From the NCBI RefSeq assembly GCF_027922005.1, contig NZ_BSEV01000002.1, positions 372,001 to 436,000 on the forward strand: a stretch of DNA of 64,000 nucleotides. Reading direction: 5' to 3'. The notes beneath the pieces are model-generated. The model ran no database searches. It saw only the letters and a list, made by a program, of their open reading frames with translations, and had not been told where the DNA came from. This stretch comes from Streptosporangium carneum (lineage in GTDB: Bacteria; Actinomycetota; Actinomycetes; Streptosporangiales; Streptosporangiaceae). Positions 16,826-25,700 of this stretch are shown piece after piece (position 1 is the stretch's first letter; each line of letters opens with the position of its first letter). The position numbers and the translations under genes are program-made.

Positions 16826-18409
16826 TCAGCCCCGGGTGTCGGCGAGCAGTGCCCTGAGCGCCAGGTCCGGGTGGTCGCGCAGCACGCCGCGCATCCGCCA
16901 CTCGTCGGTGAACAGCGCCAGCAGTTCCCCGTCGAGCGCGCGGGTGAAGACCTCGACGCCCCGCTGGCGGGCCAGGATCGGCGCGGACTCGGCGTCGGTG
17001 ATCCTGGCGAGGCTGAAGTCGAGCCGGTCCATGGCGATCTCGGTGTTGAACTCCCCGGCGAGGCGGTGCTTGACCACGTCGAACTGCATCGGCCCCACCG
17101 CGGCGAGCACCGGCGACTGGTCGCCTCTGACGTCGGAGCGCAGGACCTGGACGACGCCCTCCGCCTCCATCTGGTCGATGCCCTTGCGGAACTGCTTGGC
17201 CCTGCTGGAGTCGCGGCAGCGGGCGGTCCAGAAGTGCTCGGGGGCGAAGCTCGGGATCTTCGGGAACTCGACCTGCGAGCCGTCGTAGAGGGTGTCGCCG
17301 GGGCGCAGGGCGGTGGCGTTCACCAGGCCGATCACGTCGCCGGGGAACGCCTCGTCGATCGTGGCGCGATCCTGGCCGAAGACCGACTGGGCGTACTTCG
17401 TCGCGAAGGGGCGGCCCGTGGCCGCGTGGGTCAGCACCATGCCGCGCTCGAACCGGCCCGAGCAGACCCGGACGAACGCGATCCGGTCGCGGTGCGAGGG
17501 GTCCATGTTGGCCTGCACCTTGAAGACCAGCCCGGAGAAGGGCTCCTCCAGCGGGCGCGGGTCGTCCTTGACGTCGGGACGGGGCGCGGGGGCGGGGGCG
17601 ATGTCGACCATGGCGTCGAGCAGGCGGCCGACGCCGAAGTTGTTCAGGGCCGCGCCGAACAGCACCGGTGTGGACTCGTGCGCCTCGAAGGCCTTCTGGT
17701 CGTGGTCGGAGCCGATCGCGGAGAGCAGGTCGACCTCGTCCTTGGCGCGCTCCCAGTCCTCACCGATCTCGGCGAGGGCCTGCTCGGGGGTGAGGTCGGT
17801 CTCGATGGCCTTGGTCGCCCCGCCGGGGGTGCGGGTGTAGCGGACGGCCTGGTCGACGACGCGGTCGATGACGCCGTGGAAGAAGCCGCCGGTGCCGATC
17901 GGCCAGGTGATCGGGGTCGGCCGGAGGCCGGTCTTCTCCTGGATCTCGTCCAGCAGCTCCAGGGCCTCCCGGCCCGGGCGGTCCCACTTGTTGACGAACG
18001 TGATGACCGGGATGCGGCGGTGGCGGCAGACCTCGAACAGCTTCAGGGTCTGCGGCTCCATGCCCTTGGCGGCGTCGAGCAGCATGACGGCGCAGTCGAC
18101 GGCGGCCAGCACCCGGTAGGTGTCCTCGGAGAAGTCGGCGTGGCCGGGGGTGTCGACCAGGTTGAACATGTGGTCGCGGTATTCGAACCTGAGGGCCGCC
18201 GAGGTGATGGAGATGCCCCTGGCCTTCTCCATGTCCATCCAGTCGGAGGTGACGCCGCGGCGTCCGGCCTTGCCGTGCACGGCGCCGGCCTCGCTGATGG
18301 CGGAGGCGTGCAGCGCGAGCGCCTCGGTCATCGTCGACTTGCCGGCGTCGGGGTGGCTGATCACCGCGAACGTACGGCGACGCGCCGCCTCCTGAGTGAC
18401 CGCGGTCAT
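16826..18409 (-). CDS. prfC: Peptide chain release factor 3
   Basis: RF3 is the translational GTPase that recycles RF1/RF2 from the ribosome. The 527 residues equal the family length. G1 SHPDAGKST is at 18-26, followed by the switch region MEKARGISITSAALRFEY, G3 DTPGHADFSEDTYR and G4 NKWDRPGREALELLDEI; RF3-specific sequence continues to GVLRDHPDLALRALL. ATG 18409 (MTAVTQEAARRRTFAVISH) follows GAGCAGGAA; upstream in-frame codons would add non-homologous sequence. It is monocistronic and divergent from the PP2C gene at 18648. Confidence 0.96.
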   Translation of the reverse strand: MTAVTQEAARRRTFAVISHPDAGKSTMTEALALHASAISEAGAVHGKAGRRGVTSDWMDMEKARGISITSAALRFEYRDHMFNLVDTPGHADFSEDTYRVLAAVDCAVMLLDAAKGMEPQTLKLFEVCRHRRIPVITFVNKWDRPGREALELLDEIQEKTGLRPTPITWPIGTGGFFHGVIDRVVDQAVRYTRTPGGATKAIETDLTPEQALAEIGEDWERAKDEVDLLSAIGSDHDQKAFEAHESTPVLFGAALNNFGVGRLLDAMVDIAPAPAPRPDVKDDPRPLEEPFSGLVFKVQANMDPSHRDRIAFVRVCSGRFERGMVLTHAATGRPFATKYAQSVFGQDRATIDEAFPGDVIGLVNATALRPGDTLYDGSQVEFPKIPSFAPEHFWTARCRDSSRAKQFRKGIDQMEAEGVVQVLRSDVRGDQSPVLAAVGPMQFDVVKHRLAGEFNTEIAMDRLDFSLARITDAESAPILARQRGVEVFTRALDGELLALFTDEWRMRGVLRDHPDLALRALLADTRG

Positions 18410-18647
18410 TTCCTGCTCTCCTAGACGTGTGTGGGGTGGGGAGCTCCCGGCACACTGCGGGGCGCCGAAACAGCTTACGCGCCGTCGTGACGCCGTCGTG
18501 GCGGCCAACTGATGTGACGACACTTCCCCAGGCCGCTTGCGCCACCATGGTGTTAAGTGGATTGTGGAACCTCTCGGTTCGCCCGTGCCCATCCCGACTG
18601 CCCGAAAGCGACTCGCTCGTGCAACTCGACCTTCCAGTGGTGTGCAG

Positions 18648-19412
18648 ATGATCACCCTCCGGTACGCAGCCGGTTCCGATGTCGGCCGGGTCCGCCAGGG
18701 CAACGAGGACGCGGCGTACGCCGGCGCCCGGCTGCTCGCCGTCGCCGACGGGATGGGCGGCCACGTGGGCGGGGAGGTGGCCAGCTCGGCGGCGATCGCC
18801 GCGGTCGCGTACCTGGACCACGAGTGCCCCGGCGAGCTGGTCGCCGCCGCGGAGGCCGGGATCCGCAAGGCCAACCAGCGCCTGCGCGAGCTGGTCGAGC
18901 AGGATCCGTCCCTGACCGGGATGGGCACCACGCTGACCCTGATGCTGTGGGACGGCCCGCGGGTCGCCCTGGCCCACATCGGCGACTCCCGGGCCTACCT
19001 GCTCCGCAACGGCGACCTCTACCAGATCACCTACGACCACACCCTGGTCCAGACGCTGATGGACGACGGCCGGATCACCGCGGAGGAGGCCGCCAGGCAC
19101 CCGCACAGGTCGATCCTGCTCCAGGTCCTCGACGGCGGCGACAACACCGAGCCCGACCTCTCGCTGCGGGACGCCGAGGTCGGCGACCGCTACCTGCTCT
19201 GCTCGGACGGCCTGTCCGGGGTCGTCGAGGCCGAGCGGCTGCGTCACGTGCTCGCCGAGGTCGACGACCTCGGCGAGGTGACGCGGCAGCTCATCGAGCT
19301 GGCGTGCGAGGCGGGCGGCCCGGACAACATCACCTGTGTGGTCGCGGACGTCGTCGAGGGTCCCGCCGAGGACGACACCCCCGTGGTCGTCGGCTCCGCC
19401 AGCCCCTCCTGA
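18648..19412 (+). CDS. PP2C-type Ser/Thr phosphatase (PstP-like, soluble)
   Basis: This metal-dependent phosphatase has all PP2C motifs: GSDVGRVRQGNEDAAYA, LLAVADGMGGHVGGEVASS (metal Asp and Gly), GMGTTLTLM, HIGDSRAYLLRNG, LLCSDGLSGVV and GGPDNITCVVADV. The 254 residues comprise only the catalytic domain, without the transmembrane helix of PstP. Start ATG 18648 (MITLRYAAGSDVG) is at the domain boundary. A close paralogue lies at 29175-29972. It precedes the flotillin cluster but is separated from it by a terminator, so a working link is only positional. Confidence 0.93.
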   Translation: MITLRYAAGSDVGRVRQGNEDAAYAGARLLAVADGMGGHVGGEVASSAAIAAVAYLDHECPGELVAAAEAGIRKANQRLRELVEQDPSLTGMGTTLTLMLWDGPRVALAHIGDSRAYLLRNGDLYQITYDHTLVQTLMDDGRITAEEAARHPHRSILLQVLDGGDNTEPDLSLRDAEVGDRYLLCSDGLSGVVEAERLRHVLAEVDDLGEVTRQLIELACEAGGPDNITCVVADVVEGPAEDDTPVVVGSASPS

Positions 19413-19634
19413 GGGCGGGCGCACCGCCCGAGGTCCCGCGGGCGCCGCTCCTGCGGGCCTCCCGCCGGGGCGCCTCGCGGGCGCCGCTTCCCACGGCTCT
19501 CCCGGGGCCGGGCCCGACCGTGCCCGCCACCCTCGGCTCTCCTCCCGAAGGGTGTTCCGGTGAGTCCTGGTCGCGGCGGGGAGCAGGCGCTATCGTCGGT
19601 GATCAGTGCTCCTCAGCGATCGTCACCCGGAGGG
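19413..19634. other. Intergenic region after the PP2C gene
   Basis: These 222 bases are GC-rich and hold no gene I can support. The last part, around 19570-19630, should carry a promoter for the short membrane ORF, but no consensus boxes stand out. Confidence 0.4.
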
Positions 19635-19643
19635 ATGTCCGTC

Positions 19644-19736
19644 GTGTACAAGGAATTCGCCATCGAGGCGATCGTGTGGCTCATCCCCGTCGTGATCCTT
19701 GTCGGGCTGGCGTTCATGATCACGCGACCGGTCTGA
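19644..19736 (+). CDS. Putative 30-residue single-pass membrane peptide
   Basis: An ORF too short for normal gene calling reads MYKEFAIEAIVWLIPVVILV and ends GLAFMITRPV. I prefer GTG 19644 because GGAGG at 19629-19633 is ten bases upstream; the in-frame ATG at 19635 is only one base from it. Residues 7-26 form one strongly hydrophobic helix. A perfect hairpin terminator starts 12 bases after the stop, so this looks like a discrete short transcript. Function unknown; it lies just upstream of a membrane-domain (flotillin/NfeD) cluster. Confidence 0.55.
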   Translation: MYKEFAIEAIVWLIPVVILVGLAFMITRPV

Positions 19737-19747
19737 CGCTCTCCCGG

Positions 19748-19789
19748 GAAGCCGGGGCATCGGGACACGGGTCCCCCCGCCCCGGCTTC
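19748..19789 (+). terminator. Hairpin terminator after the membrane peptide
   Basis: GAAGCCGGGGC at 19748-19758 pairs perfectly with GCCCCGGCTTC at 19779-19789 (11 bp, 20-base loop). No long T-run follows, as is common at high GC. Confidence 0.7.
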
Positions 19790-19962
19790 GTCGTGTCCGG
19801 CGGCGTTCCGCACCCCCGGTGACCTGCCCCGCCACTCCAACTTCCGACATTTTCGTTTTTTCGGGAACTATCCCTTTAACTCAATCTTTATGTGTATATA
19901 GTCAAACACACGCGCTCGGGGGAGCGTCATCAGCAGGTACAGCAGGGGGACCTCGCACACCT
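19790..19962 (+). promoter_or_regulatory. AT-rich leader of the flotillin operon
   Basis: From 19845 to 19910 the DNA is unusually AT-rich for the window (TTTTCGTTTTTTCGG, TTTAACTCAATCTTTATGTG, TATATAG). It must contain the promoter of the NfeD-flotillin-ATPase operon, with TATATA near 19896 as a possible -10. Confidence 0.5.
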
Positions 19963-20586
19963 ATGGGCATGTTCATCGATGCCGTCTTAGCTTTCCCGAC
20001 CGTTTTGTTCACATTTGCCGTTGTGGTGGTCATCGGCTTCTGGCTGCTCACGGCGTTCGGCGCGATCGGGGCCGACGGCGACATTCAGGGTGACGGGGGC
20101 GAGACCGGGGTCACAGGGGGCCTCGCCGGTCTCGTGCGCGGCCTCGGACTGGGGGGCGTCCCCGTCTCCGTGGTCGTGTCACTGCTGGTGATCATCGCCT
20201 GGTTCGCCAGCCTGGTCGGCGGCGTGCTGCTCGCTGGCACCCCCGCGCTGGCCGCCGTGCCGTTCGGGGCCGTCGCCTGCGCCTGGGTGTGCACCCGCCT
20301 GATCGTGCTGCCGCTGCGCCGCGCCGTGCCGAAGGAGCGCGTCCCCTCCAGGAACGACTTCGTCGGGCGGACCTGCGTCATCCGCACCGGCAGGGTCAGC
20401 GGGGAGTTCGGCCAGGCCGAGGTCACCGCCGCGGACGGCTCCTCCGCTCTCGTTCAAGTCCGTCAGACCGGCGACGACGTTTTCGGCGCCGGAAGCACCG
20501 CTCTGATATTCGCCTACGACGCCGCGGGCGAATTCTTCTGGGTGATGCCGTACGCCGCCGAACTCGACCCTGACCGTCCTATTTAG
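19963..20586 (+). CDS. NfeD/YqiJ-like membrane protein with OB-fold, flotillin partner
   Basis: After a short N-terminus (MGMFIDAVLAFPTVLFTFAV) there is one TM helix at about 5-30, two more at about 60-110 (VSVVVSLLVIIAWFASLVGG and TPALAAVPFGAVACAWVCTR), and a soluble C-terminal OB-fold starting at GRTCVIRTGRVSGEFGQAEV. This is the E. coli YqiJ/B. subtilis YuaF type, which is encoded beside flotillin and helps form membrane microdomains. Its stop is 12 bases before the flotillin start. An in-frame ATG at 19969 is an alternative start. Confidence 0.85.
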   Translation: MGMFIDAVLAFPTVLFTFAVVVVIGFWLLTAFGAIGADGDIQGDGGETGVTGGLAGLVRGLGLGGVPVSVVVSLLVIIAWFASLVGGVLLAGTPALAAVPFGAVACAWVCTRLIVLPLRRAVPKERVPSRNDFVGRTCVIRTGRVSGEFGQAEVTAADGSSALVQVRQTGDDVFGAGSTALIFAYDAAGEFFWVMPYAAELDPDRPI

Positions 20587-20598
20587 CTGAAGGGCCAC

Positions 20599-22791
20599 AT
20601 GGACGTCATATCCACCGGGCTCGGCGTTCTGCTCGCCGTCGTCCTCCTCGTCGTCATCGGTCTGGTCTTCATGGCCAGCCGCCTGTTCAACAAGGTCGAA
20701 CAGGGCAAGGCGCTCATCGTCTCCAAAATCAACAAGGTGGACGTCACCTTCACCGGGGCGATCGTGCTGCCGGTGTTCCACAGGTCCGAGGTCATGGACA
20801 TCTCGGTGAAGACCATCGAGATCGAGCGGTCCGGCAACGAGGGGCTGATCTGCCGGGACAACATCAGGGCCGACATCCGGATCACCTTCTTCGTCCGGGT
20901 CAACAAGACCGTCGAGGACGTGGTGAAGGTCGCCCAGGCCATCGGCACCGCGAGGGCCAGCCACCAGGAGACGCTGCAGGAGCTGTTCAACGCCAAGTTC
21001 TCCGAGGCGCTGAAGACGGTCGGCAAGCAGCTCGACTTCATCGACCTCTACACCCAGCGCGACCACTTCCGCGACCAGATCGTCCAGGTCATCGGCACCG
21101 ACCTGAACGGCTACAGCCTGGAGGACGCGGCGATCGACTACCTGGAGCAGACCCCGCTGACCAAGCTCGACCCCGCGAACATCCTCGACGCCCAGGGCAT
21201 CCGCAAGATCACTGAGCTGACCGCGATCGAGCACGTGCGGACCAACGAGTTCCAGCGGCGCGAGGAGAAGGAGATCACCCGCCAGAACGTCGACGCACGG
21301 GAGGCCATCCTCGAGCTGGAGCGCCGTCAGGCCGACGCGGAGATCAAGCAGAAGCGCGAGGTCGAGACCATGCGCGCCCGCGAGGAGGCGGAGATCTCCC
21401 GGGTCAGGTCCGAGGAGCGGCTCAAGGCCCAGGCGGCCGCGATGCGCACCGACGAGCAGCTCGGCATCCAGCAGGAGAACCAGGCCCGCGAGATCGCCGT
21501 GGCGGCCAAGAACCGCGAGCGCGTCCTGGCCATCGAGACCGAGCGGATCGAGAAGGACCGCCTGCTGGAGGTCATCTCCCGCGAGCGCGAGACCGAGCTG
21601 TCGCGCATCTCCAAGGACAAGGAGGTGGAGGGCGAGAAGCGCTCCATCGCCGAGGTGATCAGGGAGCGGATCGCGGTCGAGAAGACCGTCGCCGAGCAGG
21701 AGGAGAACATCAAGCGCCTGCGGGTGGTCGAGGAGGCCGAGCGGACCCGCCAGGCCGTGATCATCCAGGCCGAGGCCGAGGCGCAGGAGAACCTCGTCAA
21801 GGACATCAAGGCCGCGGAGGCGGCCGAGGCCGCGTCCAGGCACAAGGCGCGCGAGGCGCTGGTGCTGGCCGAGTCGCGGCAGCAGGCCGCCGAGCTCGAC
21901 GCCCGCGCCAAGATCCGCCTGGCCGAGGGCGTCCAGGCCGAGGCGGCCGCGGTCGGCCTGGCCGAGGTGCAGGTCCGCGAGCGGGACGCGGCGGCGATCG
22001 AGAAGGTCGGCCGCGCCGAGGCCGCGGTCGAGCGGGAGAAGGCGCTGGCGGTCGCCGAGGGCGACCAGGCGAAGGCCCACGCGGCGGCCACCGCGGTGCG
22101 CGAGAGGCTCAAGGCCGAGGCGGACGGCGAGCAGGCCATGGCCCTGGCCGCCGCGACCGCGGTCGGCGAGAAGCTCAAGGCCGAGGCGGAGGGTCTCACC
22201 CAGAAGGCCGCGGCCATGGCCGCGCTGGACGACGCGACCCGCGCCCACGAGGAGTACCGCCTGCGTCTGGAGGCCGACAAGGAGGTCCGCCTCGCGGGGG
22301 TCAACGCGCAGCTGAAGGTCGCCGAGTCCCAGGCGGCCGTGCTGTCCGCGGGCCTGTCGAAGGCCAGCATCGACATCGTGGGCGGCGACAGCGTGTTCTT
22401 CGACCGGTTGATGGGCTCGATCACCATGGGCAAGAGCGTGGACGGCTTCGTCAAGCACTCCGAGGTGGCCCAGACGCTGGCCGGGCCGTACCTGGACGGC
22501 TCGCAGAGCCTGCCCGCCGACCTGGCCAGGGTGCTCGGCTCGATCGACACCGCCGACGTGCGGAACCTGTCCCTGTCCGCGCTGCTGGTGAAGATGATCA
22601 ACTCGGGCGGCCCCGACGCGGACAGGCTGCGTGAGCTGGTCGGCGCGGCGCAGCCCGCGACCACGGTGGCAGGCGGCGTGGCGGTGCCCGCGACCGGCAC
22701 CGTGCCTCCCGCCACCCTGCCCTCCACGGTGTCTTTCGCTGAAACCTCGACGCAGGTCCCGGTCGGCTCGCTCGACGCCGGCGAGAAGTGA
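20599..22791 (+). CDS. Flotillin, YqiK-like long form
   Basis: Flotillins scaffold membrane microdomains. The 730 residues show an N-terminal TM helix (STGLGVLLAVVLLVVIGLVF, about 5-25), an SPFH domain (VEQGKALIVSKINKVDVTF to DLNGYSLEDAAIDYLEQT, about 33-195), a very long Glu/Ala-rich coiled coil (about 215-590) and a C-terminal head with GGDSVFFDRLMGSITMGKSV. Length and layout are of the YqiK class rather than short FloT. It overlaps the next gene by four bases, so flotillin and the giant ATPase are translationally coupled and probably act together at the membrane. Confidence 0.92.
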   Translation: MDVISTGLGVLLAVVLLVVIGLVFMASRLFNKVEQGKALIVSKINKVDVTFTGAIVLPVFHRSEVMDISVKTIEIERSGNEGLICRDNIRADIRITFFVRVNKTVEDVVKVAQAIGTARASHQETLQELFNAKFSEALKTVGKQLDFIDLYTQRDHFRDQIVQVIGTDLNGYSLEDAAIDYLEQTPLTKLDPANILDAQGIRKITELTAIEHVRTNEFQRREEKEITRQNVDAREAILELERRQADAEIKQKREVETMRAREEAEISRVRSEERLKAQAAAMRTDEQLGIQQENQAREIAVAAKNRERVLAIETERIEKDRLLEVISRERETELSRISKDKEVEGEKRSIAEVIRERIAVEKTVAEQEENIKRLRVVEEAERTRQAVIIQAEAEAQENLVKDIKAAEAAEAASRHKAREALVLAESRQQAAELDARAKIRLAEGVQAEAAAVGLAEVQVRERDAAAIEKVGRAEAAVEREKALAVAEGDQAKAHAAATAVRERLKAEADGEQAMALAAATAVGEKLKAEAEGLTQKAAAMAALDDATRAHEEYRLRLEADKEVRLAGVNAQLKVAESQAAVLSAGLSKASIDIVGGDSVFFDRLMGSITMGKSVDGFVKHSEVAQTLAGPYLDGSQSLPADLARVLGSIDTADVRNLSLSALLVKMINSGGPDADRLRELVGAAQPATTVAGGVAVPATGTVPPATLPSTVSFAETSTQVPVGSLDAGEK

Positions 22792-25700
22792 CGGCGCCGG
22801 TGACGGAAAGCACCGTGGAGACCGCCCAGGCCGCCCCCGGCGGCCCGGGCGGCCCCGGCGTCGCCGTGGACGGCCACGCCGGCATCGAGGCGGGCACCTA
22901 CGAGGTGCTCCGCGCCCGGCTGGGCGAGCAGGCGGCCGAGCTGGCCCGGCGAACCGAGACGCTCAACGCGCGACGCCTGGAGGTCTTCGGCGGGACCGAG
23001 CTGCGCCTGATCGGCACCGAGCGGATCCGTACGGAGAACAACTGCGTGCCCTGCGACGTCGTCGCGCTCGGCGGGACCTCCGACGCGGGAGGCGGCGGGC
23101 GGGGGCTGCTGCTGTTCGGCTACAACGTGTTCGTCGGGCTGAGGCCGGAGACCTCCGTCGACGACGTCTTCTCGACGCACACGTTCGTGCGGGGCGGGCA
23201 GGACGGCGGGACGGGCGAGGCGTTCAGGTTCGACCCTGCGCCGATGTTCCGCGACCCCCGCTTCGAGCGGGACTTCGCCGAGCTCTACCGGTACTACCGG
23301 GAGAGCCGCCTCGTCAGGCTCCGCCGGGTGGAGGACAAGCTGCTGGCCGTCTTCAGGACGGGCCCGCAGGACATCCGGGTGCTGCGCTGGCAGGTCGGCC
23401 TGGACGGCGGGCTCGCCTACGTCGACGACCGGGGCGAGCGCGACCACGTGCACCCGCCGTCGCACGACTTCGAGTGGACCCCGACCACGCGCGACGACCA
23501 CGTGCTCGGCCGCCACCCGCACATCTCGATCCAGGGCGAGGTGTTCGTCGAGACCGTCGGCGGCGACCTCACCGTCAAGGTCGAGAACAACACCGAGACC
23601 GGCGAGGGCGTCTACCGCGAGCCGGTCGCCGAGGCGCTGCAGAGCCTCGCGGACGCCGACGTGCAGCACGCCAGGATCGGGCCGCTGATCCTGCTGCGTA
23701 TCCGGCCGTACAACGAGACCGAGTGGCGGCACCTGGTCTTCAACACCCGGACCAGGGACGTGACCCGCCTCGACGCCATCGGGCAGGCCTGCCTGCGCCT
23801 GCCCGAGGACCAGGGGATCGTCTTCCCCGGCGGCTACCACCTGGCGACCGGGGTCGGCAAGACCTTCGACACCGACGTCTCGGGACTGGAGTTCGAACGC
23901 GTCATCCGCTCGGCCAACGGCGAGGACGTGCTCTACGTCTTCCACGCGCCCGCCGAGGGGCGGTCGCTGCTGCTGCCGTACAACATGATCCGCAAGGAGG
24001 TCTCGACCCCGCTCTCCTGTCACGGGTACTCCCTGTTCGACGACGGCACGCTGGTCGTCTTCAGGGCGACCTCGGACGAGCCGACCCGGGTCCACCCGAT
24101 GCAGGTCTGGCAGACGCCGTACCTGTCGGACGTCCACGCCGCCGCCCAGCCCGCGGGGACCGGACCGCTGGAGCGGATCGGCAACGCGGAGCTGGTGCGC
24201 GGGATCTCCGACTGTCTGTCCGTGGCCAGGATGATCGACGAGATGGCGCCCTCGATCCCGGTCTTCGAGGCGCTGATCGCGGCCTGCGCCAGGGTCTTCG
24301 ACCACTACCACTGGCTGGGCGAGCACGACCTGCGCGGCCCCCTCTCCGAGGTGCGCGCGACCGCGGAACAGGTCCTGGACGAGTTCGAGAAGGTCCAGGC
24401 ACTGACCGGACAGGCCGCCTCCGCCCTGGAGTCCGCCGCCGAGGAGATCACCTCCCTGGTACGGCGGGCACGCGGCCAGGCCCCCCGCTCCGCCCAGGAG
24501 TGGGTGAGCCTGCTGTCGGAGCTGAGACGGGCGCAGGGACGCCTGGTGACCCTGCGCGAGCTGCGCTACGTGGACACCGGCGCGATCGACGGCCTGGGCG
24601 CGGAACTGGGCTCGGAACTCGACTCCGTCGCCAGGCGGGCGGCCGACTTCCTGGGTGGCGAGGACGCCTTCGCCGGATACCACGAGGAGGTGGAGCGGCT
24701 CGTCGGCGACGCCTCGGCCATCGCGACGGTCGCGGAGGCCGTCCCGGTCGGCGAACGGCTGACGGAGCAGGCCCAGGCCCTCGAGGTCGTGATCGAGGTG
24801 GTCGGCACGCTCGACATCGCCGACGCGACCGTGCGGACCTCGATCCTGGAGCGGATCGGCGAGGTGCTCGGCGGCGTCAACCGCGCCCGCGCCACACTGG
24901 AGGCGCGGCGCGGGGAACTGCTGGCCACCGAGGGGCGCGCGGCCTTCGCCGCCGAGTTCACACTGCTGGGGCAGGCGATCACCGGGGCGCTCGCGCTCTC
25001 GGGCACCCCGGAGCGGTGCGACGAGCAGCTCGGCAGGCTGATGCTCCAGCTGGAGGGCCTGGAGTCGCGCTTCGCCGAGTTCGACGACTTCCTCGCGCGC
25101 CTGGCCGCCAAACGGGAGGACGTCTACGAGGCCTTCTCCTCACGGCGGCAGGCGCTGCTCGACGAGCGCGCCCGCAGGGCCGAACGGCTGGCCGACTCGT
25201 CGACGCGCATCCTGGCCGCCGTGCGACGCAGGGTCGCGGGACTCGGATCGCTCGAGGAGGTCAACACCTACTTCGGCTCCGACCCGATGGTCGCCAAGCT
25301 GCACGGCGTGGCCGGGGAGCTGCGGACGCTGGGCGACCAGGTCAGGGCGGAGGAGCTCGAGGGCCAGATCAAGTCGGCCCGCCAGGAGGCGGGCCGTGCC
25401 CTGCGCGACCGGCTCGACCTGTACGCCGACGGCGGCCAGACCATCCGCCTCGGGCGGCACAGGTTCGCGGTCAACACCCAGGCCGCCGACCTCACGCTGG
25501 TGCCGTACGAGAACGGGCTGGCGTTCGCCGTCACCGGGACCGACTACCGCTCGCCGGTGCGCGAGGAGTCCTTCGCCGAGACCAGGCCGTTCTGGAACCA
25601 GCCGCTGGTCTCCGAGTCCGCTGAGGTCTACCGGGGCGAGCACCTCGCCGCCGCGGTCCTGGCCGCCGCGGAGTCGGGCGTCTCGGCGGCGGGCGAGCCC

